Shown: positions 6,364 to 14,660 of the stretch, piece after piece | How the letters are laid out: each line of letters opens with the position of its first letter | Position numbering within the stretch: position 1 is the stretch's first letter | Assembly: GCA_023391015.1 (NCBI GenBank) | Contig: JAEWBT010000027.1 | Location: forward strand, 1-22,220 | Reading direction: 5' to 3' | DNA length: 22,220 nucleotides | DNA from: Bacteroidota bacterium | Lineage (GTDB): Bacteria; Bacteroidota; Bacteroidia; Chitinophagales; Chitinophagaceae | Notes under the pieces: generated by a model | The model's database searches: none | What the model was told of the DNA's origin: nothing | What the model saw: only the letters and a program-made list of their open reading frames with translations | Program-made: the position numbers and the translations under genes

Positions 6364-8004
6364 ATGCGGACGACCCTCTTACTGCTCTGGAGCCTTTTTC
6401 TTTCCTGCGCCGCCCCGGCGCAGGATTCTTTGCGCGGCAGCAACGGCCCTTTCCGGAAAGGCTGGGATGTGCTGCACTACGATTTGGATTTATATTTGAA
6501 CCCTTACTTATTGAGCATAGATCACGTTGCCAATGAGATTGTAGGAGCCAATACGATCACGTTCCAAACGCTTGAAGAAGGAATCCGGGAGTTGCAAATC
6601 GACCTTCAAAAAGACTTAACCATAACAGAGGTAAGGCTTCTTGATAGTGCCTGTAATAAGCCTGAAGTAGCCGGTGTTCGTGCAGACCAGAATGTATACT
6701 GGATCACGTTGCCTTATGCGTTGGAAAAAGGCAAGCGTTATAAGCTTCGGTGTCAGTACAGAGGTCGACCTAAAAAAGCTAAGAATCCACCTTGGGATGG
6801 CGGCTTTGTACAAAGTAATAACGCTGATGGTAAGCTTTGGTTAGCCGTAGCCGTTCAGGGCGATGGGGCAAGTACTTGGTTTCCCTGCAAGGATTTTCAG
6901 GCCGACGAGCCCGACAGCGGGGCCACCATTCGCATCCGCAACAGCGAAGGATTGCCGGTCGTCAGCAATGGCCAACTCATTTCCGGAACCCTTACCGATA
7001 ATCCTGTCTGGCAGGTTAAATCCTCCATCAATCCCTACAACATCACCTTCTACATCGGCGATTATGTGGGCTGGACGGATACTTTCAATGGCATTTCCGG
7101 AAAATTACCGCTTTCGTTTTATGCCCTGCGCGAGCACGAAGCCAAAGCGCGGGGTCAGTTTGCCGTGGTGCCCCAAATGCTGCGCTGTTTTGAGGAAAAA
7201 GTAGGACCTTATCCTTTCTACAACGACGGCTACAAGCTTGTGGAAGCGCCTTACTTGGGCATGGAACACCAAAGCGCGGTGGCCTATGGCAATAAATATA
7301 TAATGGGCTATTTAGGCCAGGACCGCAGCAATACGGGCATCGGCAAAAGGTTTGACTACATCATCATCCACGAAAGCGGCCACGAGTGGTTTGGCAACTC
7401 CATCACCGCCGCCGACGTGGCCGACAACTGGATTCACGAAGGTTTTACCACCTATCTGGAAAGCGTTTTTGTGGAATGCGTTTGGGGAAAAGAAGACGCC
7501 CTGAAATACCTCCACGGCGAGCGCAAAAACATCTTTAACGACCAACCCATCATCGGCCAGTACGGCGTTTTCGACGAAGGTTCCGGCGACAAATACGACA
7601 AGGGCGCTACCATCGTTGGGATGCTCCGCGCGATGCACCCAAATGACAGCGTTTTCTGGTCGAATTTCCGGAAATTCTACGCTCATTTTGCTCATAGCAC
7701 CGTTACTTCTGCCGAGGTAGAAGCCTGGTGGAGCAAGGCACTGGGCAGTGATTTAGGCCCGTTTTTCGATCAATATCTGCGGACAACGGATATTCCAAAG
7801 CTTCAATTCCGGAAAGTGGATGGTCAAAAAGAAGTTCGGTTCACCAATGTCGTCAAAGGCTTCTCCCTACCCCTTTACTATACCTTTTTCCGGAAATCGG
7901 ATACGGCCAACAACCGGAATGTGTTTGAAGTAACGGGCGATTGGCAGGCGTTTTCGCCGCAAGCCGCTCAGGTGCCCCGACCGGAATTTTTGGTGAAAGA
8001 TTGA
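6364..8004 (+). CDS. Secreted M1 family metalloaminopeptidase
   Basis: A 546-residue gluzincin aminopeptidase. The zinc site is H-E-S-G-H at 336-340 with the third ligand Glu359 in I-H-E-G-F, exactly the HExxH-x18-E spacing. The substrate amino-terminus motif is G-M-E-H (299-302) in place of the classical GxMEN. The catalytic-tyrosine region is K-Y-D-K-G-A. The N-terminus (MRTTLLLLWSLFLSCAAPAQ) is a signal peptide, probably cleaved after A-P-A-Q; the Cys could make it a lipoprotein, but the lipobox is poor. An ATG at 6331 is also in frame; 6364 was preferred because it puts Arg next to the hydrophobic core. It is shorter than PepN (about 870 residues) and lacks the large C-terminal domain, as in many Bacteroidota M1 enzymes. 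The segment 6481-6840 is noticeably more AT-rich than the rest. Confidence 0.93.
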   Translation: MRTTLLLLWSLFLSCAAPAQDSLRGSNGPFRKGWDVLHYDLDLYLNPYLLSIDHVANEIVGANTITFQTLEEGIRELQIDLQKDLTITEVRLLDSACNKPEVAGVRADQNVYWITLPYALEKGKRYKLRCQYRGRPKKAKNPPWDGGFVQSNNADGKLWLAVAVQGDGASTWFPCKDFQADEPDSGATIRIRNSEGLPVVSNGQLISGTLTDNPVWQVKSSINPYNITFYIGDYVGWTDTFNGISGKLPLSFYALREHEAKARGQFAVVPQMLRCFEEKVGPYPFYNDGYKLVEAPYLGMEHQSAVAYGNKYIMGYLGQDRSNTGIGKRFDYIIIHESGHEWFGNSITAADVADNWIHEGFTTYLESVFVECVWGKEDALKYLHGERKNIFNDQPIIGQYGVFDEGSGDKYDKGATIVGMLRAMHPNDSVFWSNFRKFYAHFAHSTVTSAEVEAWWSKALGSDLGPFFDQYLRTTDIPKLQFRKVDGQKEVRFTNVVKGFSLPLYYTFFRKSDTANNRNVFEVTGDWQAFSPQAAQVPRPEFLVKD

Positions 8005-8177
8005 AATGCTATTTTCCGGAAATTCTGATTGAAATTGCTTTAGAAAGGGGCTATTACAAGCATTATAGCCACTTTGGCATCGGGAAGCTCCTCTGATGCA
8101 TCTATAAAATAAATATAGCTTCTACAAACTCTTCGGATCAACCTCCTAACCGCTTAAGAATTTCTCCTAAAGCAAAG

Positions 8178-8266
8178 CTCCAATGGCGGAGCCGTCCAAT
8201 TTTCCGAAAGAAAGTCCAATGCCCGAAGGGCGTCCAATTGCCTTAGGCAGTCCAATGCCACAGGCC
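8178..8266. repeat. GTCCAAT word/hairpin array 1 (upstream of mutS)
   Basis: Five copies of (G/C)TCCAAT start at 8178, 8194, 8214, 8232 and 8250 (periods 16, 20, 18, 18). The spacers are all different and all self-complementary: GGC-gga-GCC, TTTC-cgaaa-GAAA, GCCC-gaa-GGGC, TGCC-tta-GGCA and GCC-aca-GGC. The array ends a few bases before the mutS -7 element. The rest of the 8005-8283 spacer holds one TTTCCGGAAA (8013-8022) and a hairpin GGCTAT/ATAGCC (8049-8070) without a T-run. Confidence 0.8.
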
Positions 8267-8269
8267 ATT

Positions 8270-8277
8270 TATCTTTG
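8270..8277 (+). promoter_or_regulatory. mutS -7 promoter element (TATCTTTG)
   Basis: An exact TAnnTTTG match ending 6 bases before the mutS ATG. No clear -33 TTTG lies at 19-20 bases upstream, where the hairpin array sits. If it is used, transcription would start within a base or two of the ATG, giving a leaderless or nearly leaderless mRNA. Confidence 0.5.
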
Positions 8278-8283
8278 CCCGCT

Positions 8284-10887
8284 ATGGCCAAGGAAACGCC
8301 GATGATGCAGCAGCATCGGGAAATCAAAGCAAAATATCCCGATGCGGTGTTGTTGTTCCGGGTAGGAGATTTTTACGAGACTTTTGGCGAAGATGCAGTG
8401 ATTGCCGCCCGCGTGCTGGGCATTACCCTGACGGCGCGCAACAACGGCGCGGCAGGCTCCACCGAGCTGGCCGGCTTTCCGCACCACGCACTGGATACCT
8501 ACCTGCACAAGCTGGTGAAAGCCGGGCACCGCGTGGCCATCTGCGACCAGTTGGAAGACCCGAAAGCAGCCAAAGGTGTGGTGAAGCGCGGCGTAACGGA
8601 GCTGGTAACGCCCGGCGTGGCCACCGCCGACAAGCTGCTGGAATTCAAAACCAACAACTTTCTCGCTGCCTGGTACCCGATGGGCACCGAATACGGACTG
8701 GCTTTTCTGGACATCTCCACCGGCGAAGCGTTTTGTGCCCAGGGCGACGCGGAATACGCCGATAAGCTTTTGCAAGGATTGCAGCCTGCAGAAGTTTTGG
8801 TGCCGAAAGGTTCGCAGGCGCGGTTCCGGGAACAATACGGCAAGGAATGGTATCTCTTTGCGCTGGAAGACTGGATTTTTACCGAAACCTATGGCCGCGA
8901 AACACTGCTGGCCCACTACAAAACCCAAACGCTCAAAGGGTTTGGTGTGGAAGACCTCAAAGCGGCGACGACTGCCGCCGGCGCGGTGTTGCATTACCTG
9001 AAAGACACCGAGCACCCCAACCTACAACATGTGACTGGGCTGCAACGGATGATGCCCAACACGTTTTTGTGGATGGACCGCTTTACGGTACGCAATCTGG
9101 AGCTGCTGTCGGCACAAGACGGCTCGCCGGGTGGACTCCTTGCGGCCATTGATACCACGCTCACGCCGATGGGTGCGCGGCTGCTGCGCCGCCGCATTTT
9201 GTTTCCCCTCTCCGACCGGCAGAAACTGGAAGCCCGCCACGACGCGGTGGAAAGCTTTTTGAAAGAAAAAGAACTGCACGAAGCCGTTCGCGCCCAGCTG
9301 AAAAACATCGGAGACTTGGAGCGACTGGTAGCGAAAATTCCCCTAAAAAAATCCAATCCGCGGGAACTATTGGCCCTGGCACGCGGCCTGTCTAAAGTGT
9401 GCACGCTCAAATTTTTGCTGTCGGATTCCGGAAATCCGGCGCTGGAAAGCCTCGTTGCGCCCATTCATACCTGCGACGAGTTGCAGGAGCGCATCAACCA
9501 AACGCTTTTGGAAGAAGCACCTGCCGTGGCCGCCAAAGGCAATTTTATCAAAGACGGTATTCACGCCGGGCTGGACGAACTGCGAAGCATTTCCCGGAAC
9601 GCTAAGGCCTACTTGCTGGACCTGCAAAAACGGGAAGCGCAGATTACTGGCATTTCTTCGCTGAAAGTGTCTTTCAACAATGTTTTCGGGTACTATCTGG
9701 AAGTCACCCACACGCACAAAGACAAGGTTCCCCAAACCTGGATCCGCAAGCAAACGCTGGCGACGGCCGAGCGCTACATCACGCCGGAACTCAAAGAGTA
9801 CGAGGAGAAAATTCTGGGAGCGGACGAAAAAATTCTGGCCTTGGAAATGGCGGCTTTCTCGGAACTGCTGGATTACCTCGTGCCGTGGATTGCCCGTATT
9901 CAGCAATCGGCCAAAGCCATTGCCAATCTGGATTGCCTTTCGGCCCACGCCACCACCGCGCGGCAGTGGCACTACGTGCGCCCTACCCTTACCGACGACG
10001 CTGTTTTAGAATTGAAAAACGCGCGCCACGCGGTGATTGAGCAAAAGTTGCCGCCCGGCGAAAGCTATATCGCCAACGACCTGTTTCTGGACCGCGAGAC
10101 CGAGCAAATCATCATCCTGACCGGCCCGAATATGAGCGGTAAAAGTGCGGTGCTACGCCAAACGGCTCTGTGCGTGTTGCTGGCCCACATGGGCGCGTTT
10201 GTGCCGGCGACGGCGGCTGCCATCGGCATTACCGACCGGATTTTTACCCGTGTGGGTGCGAGCGACAACCTCAGCGGCGGCGAAAGCACTTTTATGGTGG
10301 AGATGACCGAGACGGCCTCTATTGTAAACAACCTCAGCGAGCGCAGTCTGGTGTTGCTGGATGAAATCGGGCGCGGCACGAGCACCTACGACGGGATTTC
10401 CATTGCCTGGAGCTTGGTGGAATATCTGCACAGTCACCCCACCCGACCCAAAACGCTGTTTGCGACCCACTACCACGAGTTGAACGATCTGGAAGACAGC
10501 TTAGAGCGGGTGAAAAACTTCCACATCACCCATCAGGAAGTGGCGAATAAGATTATTTTTCTGCGAAAAATGGCACGGGGCGGCAGTCGCCGGTCGTTTG
10601 GTATTCAGGTCGCGCGGATGGCGGGCATGCCACCGTCGCTGATCCACCGCGCTGAAGAGTTGTTGCGTCATTTAGAAGAAACCCACGCCGATACCGGAAA
10701 TACAACTTCAAAACCGCAGAAAGAAGCGCGTCCGGCAGCATCTTCCCAGCAGATTCAACTCAGTGTCTTCAATGAGATTCCGGAGACACTGCGTCGCTTG
10801 CAGCAGGAGATTTCAGCTATTGATATCAACACGCTGACGCCGGTAGAAGCCTTGCTGCGATTGAATGCGTTGAAAGGGATGCTGTAA
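8284..10887 (+). CDS. mutS: DNA mismatch repair protein MutS
   Basis: An 867-residue MutS1, which recognises mismatches and small loops and then recruits MutL. The N-terminal mismatch-reading motif F-Y-E is at 30-32 within L-F-R-V-G-D-F-Y-E-T-F-G-E-D. The ATPase domain has Walker A G-P-N-M-S-G-K-S at 614-621, the Ser/Gly-rich D-N-L-S-G-G-E-S-T-F signature and Walker B L-L-D-E-I-G-R-G-T-S (Asp693, Glu694), followed by A-T-H-Y-H-E-L. Domain order and length are normal. The ATG at 8284 gives the usual M-A-K-E-T-P-M-M-Q-Q start; a TTG three codons upstream overlaps the -7 element and was not chosen. The gene has no TTTCCGGAAA copy in 2.6 kb, unlike most neighbours. Confidence 0.98.
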   Translation: MAKETPMMQQHREIKAKYPDAVLLFRVGDFYETFGEDAVIAARVLGITLTARNNGAAGSTELAGFPHHALDTYLHKLVKAGHRVAICDQLEDPKAAKGVVKRGVTELVTPGVATADKLLEFKTNNFLAAWYPMGTEYGLAFLDISTGEAFCAQGDAEYADKLLQGLQPAEVLVPKGSQARFREQYGKEWYLFALEDWIFTETYGRETLLAHYKTQTLKGFGVEDLKAATTAAGAVLHYLKDTEHPNLQHVTGLQRMMPNTFLWMDRFTVRNLELLSAQDGSPGGLLAAIDTTLTPMGARLLRRRILFPLSDRQKLEARHDAVESFLKEKELHEAVRAQLKNIGDLERLVAKIPLKKSNPRELLALARGLSKVCTLKFLLSDSGNPALESLVAPIHTCDELQERINQTLLEEAPAVAAKGNFIKDGIHAGLDELRSISRNAKAYLLDLQKREAQITGISSLKVSFNNVFGYYLEVTHTHKDKVPQTWIRKQTLATAERYITPELKEYEEKILGADEKILALEMAAFSELLDYLVPWIARIQQSAKAIANLDCLSAHATTARQWHYVRPTLTDDAVLELKNARHAVIEQKLPPGESYIANDLFLDRETEQIIILTGPNMSGKSAVLRQTALCVLLAHMGAFVPATAAAIGITDRIFTRVGASDNLSGGESTFMVEMTETASIVNNLSERSLVLLDEIGRGTSTYDGISIAWSLVEYLHSHPTRPKTLFATHYHELNDLEDSLERVKNFHITHQEVANKIIFLRKMARGGSRRSFGIQVARMAGMPPSLIHRAEELLRHLEETHADTGNTTSKPQKEARPAASSQQIQLSVFNEIPETLRRLQQEISAIDINTLTPVEALLRLNALKGML

Positions 10888-11108
10888 AGCGGAGACCATA
10901 AAGATGGTTGCATTTATCGTTCTCAAAAGACAAGATACATTGAAATAAAGGAGCTGGTTTGATAGATATCAGCACACCTTGGAATGCACTATCCCCGTGT
11001 TGAATTAAAGGATCTCTGAGAATAGCAACTGAAAATGTTTGATAGTTTTCTGTTTTACATAATAAACATTACAGTGTTTTACTAAAAACTGTTTCTTCTA
11101 ATTCTTTT
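10888..11108. other. AT-rich spacer between mutS and cmk, no recognised feature
   Basis: I see no gene-like ORF, convincing terminator hairpin or word repeat here. It is clearly AT-rich, especially from about 11020 onward, and leads into the cmk -7 element. Confidence 0.5.
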
Positions 11109-11116
11109 TAACTTTG
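11109..11116 (+). promoter_or_regulatory. cmk -7 promoter element (TAACTTTG)
   Basis: An exact TAnnTTTG match only 4 bases upstream of the cmk ATG. No good -33 TTTG is visible at the expected distance. As with mutS, the position predicts a leaderless or nearly leaderless message. Confidence 0.5.
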
Positions 11117-11120
11117 ACCC

Positions 11121-11822
11121 ATGCAGCAGCCCCGTATCAAAATCGCTATCGACGGCTTTTCCTCTTGCGGAAAAAGCACTCTTGCGCGCCAGCTCGCCCG
11201 CCAGCTTCATTATGCCTATATCGACAGTGGTGCGATGTACCGGGCGATTACGCTGTATTTTCTGCGCAACGCCATTGATTTAAGCCAGGATGCACAGGTT
11301 GCACGGGCCTTAGCGGAGATTGAAATTGTCATCAAACCAGCGGCAGAAGGCGAATGTATTTTGCTGAATGAAGAAGACGTTACGCACCTGATCCGCGAGA
11401 TGCTGGTAGCCGAAAAAGTAAGCGAAGTAGCGGCCATCAAAGCGGTACGCGAATTTGCCGTAGCCCAGCAAAAAGCCCTTTCCCGGAGCGGTGGCGTGGT
11501 GATGGATGGCCGCGATATCGGAACCGTTGTTTTTCCAGATGCCGAACTCAAAATCTTCATGACCGCCGAGCCGGAAGTGCGCGTGATTCGCCGGTTTCAG
11601 GAGCTGGAAGTCAAGAATGCCGCCATTACGATTGAAGAAGTGAAACGCAACCTGGAGCTGCGCGATTACATTGACGCCAACCGCGAAGAAAGTCCGCTTC
11701 GCAAGGCCGACGATGCCCGCGTGCTCGACAATACCCACCTGGACCAGGCCGAACAACTGAAGATTGCCTTGCGCTGGAGCAAGGAAGCGATTGCCGAAAA
11801 GACCGGGGCTGCCGTAGCCTAA
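11121..11822 (+). CDS. cmk: Cytidylate kinase
   Basis: A 233-residue CMP/dCMP kinase, which makes CDP and dCDP from ATP. The P-loop G-F-S-S-C-G-K-S-T is at residues 12-20, followed by Y-I-D-S-G-A-M-Y-R-A-I-T (CMP binding) and the D-G-R-D-I-G-T-V-V-F-P-D-A motif with Arg in the substrate pocket. The lid region R-D-x-x-D-A-N-R-E-E-S-P-L-R-K-A-D-D-A is intact near the C-terminus. Length and ends fit the family. It is separated from mutS by 233 bases and has its own -7 element, so it is probably monocistronic. Two TTTCCGGAAA copies (11834 and 11855) lie between its stop and the terminator. Confidence 0.97.
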   Translation: MQQPRIKIAIDGFSSCGKSTLARQLARQLHYAYIDSGAMYRAITLYFLRNAIDLSQDAQVARALAEIEIVIKPAAEGECILLNEEDVTHLIREMLVAEKVSEVAAIKAVREFAVAQQKALSRSGGVVMDGRDIGTVVFPDAELKIFMTAEPEVRVIRRFQELEVKNAAITIEEVKRNLELRDYIDANREESPLRKADDARVLDNTHLDQAEQLKIALRWSKEAIAEKTGAAVA

Positions 11823-11883
11823 AGCCGCTTCATTTTCCGGAAAATAAAGCCTGATTTCCGGAAATGAATCGCCTGTTTTAAAT

Positions 11884-11916
11884 AAAAAAGCCGCCCTTTT
11901 TGAGAACGGCTTTTTT
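11884..11916. terminator. Bidirectional intrinsic terminator
   Basis: AAAAAAGCCG (11884-11893) pairs with CGGCTTTTTT (11907-11916) around a 13-base loop. A/T runs on both sides let it serve the convergent cmk and thiolase genes. Confidence 0.85.
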
Positions 11917-11934
11917 TGTTGTATAAAAGGAAAG

Positions 11935-13116
11935 TTACGCGACGCGCTCCAACACGAGAGCGCTGGCACCACCGCCGCCGTTGCAAATACCGGCCGCACC
12001 GTAGCGGGCACCTTTCTGCTTCAGCACGTTGATCAGCGTCACCAGGATGCGCGCACCGGAAGCACCCAGCGGGTGACCGATGGATACCGCGCCGCCGTTG
12101 ACGTTTACTTGTTCCGGCTTCAGATTCATCTTTTGGATGTTGGCCAGGCCCACCACCGAAAACGCTTCGTTCAGCTCAAAATATTCCACGTCCTCCATCT
12201 TCAAACCGGCTTTTTCTACCGCTTTGGGAACGGCAATCGAAGGCGAAGTGGTAAACCACTCCGGCGCCTGCTCGGCATCGGCATAGCCACGGATAATCGC
12301 CAGTGGTTTCAGGCCCAGTTCCTGTGCTTTTTCGGTGGTCATCAGCACCAGCGCGGCAGCGCCGTCATTCATAGTGGAAGCGTTGGCTGCCGTTACGGAA
12401 CCGCCTTTGGTGAACGCCGATTGCAGGGCCGGAATCTTGTCGAACTTTACGTTCCACATTTCTTCGTCTTTGCTGAAAATGACTGGGTCGCCTTTGCGCT
12501 GCGGCACTTCTACCGGCACAATCTCGTCGTCAAAAAGGCCGCTTTCCTGCGCTTTCTGACTGCGCTTATAGCTTTCAATTGCAAACTCATCCTGCGATTC
12601 GCGGCTGATGTTGCACTCGGTAGCGCAGAGTTCGGCGGCGTTACCCATTGCGTAGTTGTTATACACATCGGTAAGGCCATCTTTAGCGAGGCCGTCTACT
12701 AGTTGCGCATTGCCGTATTTGTTTCCCCAGCGCAGGTCCGGGCTGTAGAACGGCACGTTGCTCATGCTTTCCATACCGCCGGCCACCACGATTTCGGCGT
12801 CGCCAAGCAGAATGGACTGAGCGCCCTGCATCACGGCTTTCATACCGGACGCACATACTTTATTGACGGTGGTGCAGTTTACTTCGTTGGGCAAACCGGC
12901 TTTTTTGGCCGCCTGGCGGGCAGGTGCCTGTCCCAGATTGGCCTGCAGCACGCAGCCCATCAATACATCATCCACATCTTCCGGCTGAATGCCAGCCTTT
13001 TCTACCGCGCCTTTGATGGCCACCGCGCCGAGTTCGGTTGCAGAAAGGCTTTTGAGCGAGCCGCCCCAGCTACCCAGTGGGGTGCGCACCGCCGAAACGA
13101 TACATACTTCTTTCAT
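11935..13116 (-). CDS. Acetyl-CoA acetyltransferase (thiolase)
   Basis: A 393-residue type II thiolase that condenses two acetyl-CoA or cleaves 3-ketoacyl-CoA. The nucleophile Cys88 lies in V-N-K-V-C-A-S-G-M-K-A. The second active-site block G-G-A-V-S-I-G-H-P-L-G-A-S-G contains His348, and the third, G-I-C-N-G-G-G-G-A, contains Cys378. The N-terminus is the typical V-C-I-V-S-A-V-R-T-P-L-G-S-W-G-G. The length matches biosynthetic/degradative acetyl-CoA acetyltransferases (AtoB/PhaA type); the physiological direction cannot be told from sequence. It stands alone, convergent with cmk, with an exact TAnnTTTG element 34 bases upstream. Confidence 0.95.
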   Translation of the reverse strand: MKEVCIVSAVRTPLGSWGGSLKSLSATELGAVAIKGAVEKAGIQPEDVDDVLMGCVLQANLGQAPARQAAKKAGLPNEVNCTTVNKVCASGMKAVMQGAQSILLGDAEIVVAGGMESMSNVPFYSPDLRWGNKYGNAQLVDGLAKDGLTDVYNNYAMGNAAELCATECNISRESQDEFAIESYKRSQKAQESGLFDDEIVPVEVPQRKGDPVIFSKDEEMWNVKFDKIPALQSAFTKGGSVTAANASTMNDGAAALVLMTTEKAQELGLKPLAIIRGYADAEQAPEWFTTSPSIAVPKAVEKAGLKMEDVEYFELNEAFSVVGLANIQKMNLKPEQVNVNGGAVSIGHPLGASGARILVTLINVLKQKGARYGAAGICNGGGGASALVLERVA

Positions 13117-13150
13117 AAAGAAATAAAAGTCCTGATTTTTAAAAGACGGG

Positions 13151-13158
13151 CAAAATTA
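13151..13158 (-). promoter_or_regulatory. Thiolase -7 promoter element (TAATTTTG)
   Basis: An exact TAnnTTTG on the minus strand, 34 bases upstream of the thiolase ATG. No clear -33 TTTG is visible at 19-20 bases further upstream. Confidence 0.5.
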
Positions 13159-13296
13159 CGAAAATCAGGCGGGGCGTTTCAGACTTCAAAAAGCAGGGCA
13201 CTTTTGGGGAAAAGTTGGGGTTAAATTGCCCCAAAAAGCGAAAGGTTATGAATGTTAAAACCATGCCATGGAATCGAAATTCCGGAAATTTATTCG

Positions 13297-13304
13297 TATC
13301 TTTA
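13297..13304 (+). promoter_or_regulatory. Probable L,D-transpeptidase -7 element (TATCTTTA)
   Basis: It matches TAnnTTTG except for the final base and lies 47 bases upstream of the ATG at 13352. A degenerate copy of the TTTCCGGAAA palindrome (first base A) lies just upstream at about 13280. Confidence 0.4.
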
Positions 13305-13351
13305 GGTGTAACCCATTTGAAAACACCCCTACTTCACCTAACCCAAATCCT

Positions 13352-14215
13352 ATGAAGAAGCACTTTTTGTATCTCGCAGCCGCCTCTGTAATTGCTTTTG
13401 CTTATAAGCCGCTGCAGGCAGAAGTTGTCAAAGTTGTAGAAAATGAACCTAAAGGAGCTATACTTCCTTCCAAATTGAAAGCTGAAGGTGCCGGTTTTGA
13501 TGCATATGCCTCGAACCTGTATCGCCAAATAGATTTTACCGGTGCAGAACGCATCCATGCAGACGTGTTTAAAAAAGCCCTGAGCGGCTATATGAACCTG
13601 AAAGCGGCCAAAAAGCTGGGCGCGCAACAAAATGTTCTGACCGTTTGTGATTTTTCCCTTCCGTCTTCCGAAAAGCGGATGTGGATCATTGATATGGACC
13701 GCAAAAAGGTTTTGCTTAACGAGCTTGTGGCCCACGGTCAGGGTTCCGGTGATGTCATGGCAACCGCTTTTTCCAACACCGACAACAGCCACCAAAGCTC
13801 GCTTGGTTTTTACGTAACCGGCGAAACCTATACCGGTCAGCATGGCACTTCCCTGCGCCTCCACGGCCAGGACAAAGGCTTTAATGATGCAGCCCTCGCC
13901 CGCGGCATTGTGGTTCATGGCGCGAACTATGTGAATAAAGGCTACGCCGCTGCCAACAAGCGCATTGGCCGCTCGTGGGGTTGCCCGGCAGTGGATCAGG
14001 CCATCAGCCAAAAGGTGATCAACTATATCAAAGGCGGCTCTTGTATGTTTATCTACGCCAACCAAAAGCAGTATCTGCAAGCCGGTTATTGGGTAAATAA
14101 AAAAGTAGAAAACCTGCCGACTGAAAGCATCTTTGCTGAACAACACCCAAAAACACAACTTGCTGGTCTTACCACCGACAGCGTACAGACGCCGGTTACA
14201 GCTGGTCAGCTTTAA
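13352..14215 (+). CDS. Exported murein L,D-transpeptidase catalytic-domain protein (YkuD_2 type)
   Basis: A 287-residue protein with an N-terminal signal peptide (MKKHFLYLAAASVIAFAYKP, probable cleavage after L-Q-A at 21-23). The catalytic segment holds His189 in I-V-V-H-G-A and Cys211 in R-S-W-G-C-P-A-V, the HG...S-x-G-C-P pattern of L,D-transpeptidases, which form 3-3 peptidoglycan cross-links or attach proteins to the wall. The surrounding motifs (W-I-I-D-M-D; H-G-Q-G-S-G; S-L-R-L-H-G) fit the PF13645 branch known from Bacteroidota. It acts in the periplasm. The frame is open 28 codons further upstream, but the ATG at 13352 gives the signal peptide. A role in cell-wall modification is inferred from the family. 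Confidence 0.9.
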   Translation: MKKHFLYLAAASVIAFAYKPLQAEVVKVVENEPKGAILPSKLKAEGAGFDAYASNLYRQIDFTGAERIHADVFKKALSGYMNLKAAKKLGAQQNVLTVCDFSLPSSEKRMWIIDMDRKKVLLNELVAHGQGSGDVMATAFSNTDNSHQSSLGFYVTGETYTGQHGTSLRLHGQDKGFNDAALARGIVVHGANYVNKGYAAANKRIGRSWGCPAVDQAISQKVINYIKGGSCMFIYANQKQYLQAGYWVNKKVENLPTESIFAEQHPKTQLAGLTTDSVQTPVTAGQL

Positions 14216-14236
14216 GCGAGTTTTTTGAGAAATGTC

Positions 14237-14278
14237 AATCCCCTGAAAGCCTTTAAAGGCTTCGGGGGATTTTCTTTT
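14237..14278 (+). terminator. Intrinsic terminator after the L,D-transpeptidase gene
   Basis: AATCCCC (14237-14243) pairs with GGGGATT (14265-14271), with an inner stem AAGCCTT/AAGGCTT, followed by TTTTCTTTT. Two overlapping TTTCCGGAAA copies (14289, 14299) lie between it and the end of the next convergent gene. Confidence 0.85.
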
Positions 14279-14309
14279 GGATGAATGATTTCCGGAAATT
14301 TCCGGAAAA

Positions 14310-14660
14310 TCAGTCCAGCGAAAGCGCAGTGGCCGGGTCCCAGAACAGGGTTTCAAAATCCACAGCGGCGTCTTCTTTAACCTTCACCCCTTCGGCTTCC
14401 AACAATTTTTGCATCGCATCGGGTGCGCCGAAATGGTGTTTTCCGGTGAGCAGTCCATTACGGTTGAGGACACGGTGCGCGGGCACAAATGGGTGTACCG
14501 TATGACTTAGATTCATGGCATAACCCACCAACCGCGCACCGGATTTTACGCCCAGCGCTGCCGCTATTGCTCCGTAGCTGGTGACACGTCCCGGCGGAAT
14601 GGCCCGCACGATGTCGTAAATCGCTTCGTAGAGGTCGCCGCGGGCGGGTTCTTTTTTCAT
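14310..14660 (-). CDS. Alkyltransferase-like protein (MGMT family, no catalytic Cys)
   Basis: A 116-residue protein with the DNA-binding domain of O6-alkylguanine-DNA alkyltransferases: I-P-x-G-R-V-T-S-Y-G-A-I-A (21-33), the R-L-V-G-Y-A-M helix region (43-49) and the active-site strand. The acceptor motif P-C-H-R-V is P-A-H-R-V (60-64), so Ala61 replaces the alkyl-accepting cysteine. Proteins of this kind (ATLs) bind O6-alkylguanine without repairing it and, in studied cases, hand the lesion to nucleotide excision repair; that role here is inferred. The family's N-terminal domain is absent, as usual for ATLs. It is monocistronic and convergent with the L,D-transpeptidase. Confidence 0.88.
   Translation of the reverse strand: MKKEPARGDLYEAIYDIVRAIPPGRVTSYGAIAAALGVKSGARLVGYAMNLSHTVHPFVPAHRVLNRNGLLTGKHHFGAPDAMQKLLEAEGVKVKEDAAVDFETLFWDPATALSLD

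Noticed and set aside
8049..8070. A terminator after the M1 aminopeptidase gene
   Set aside because: GGCTAT/ATAGCC can pair, but no T-run follows and the loop is long, so the support is too weak for a feature.
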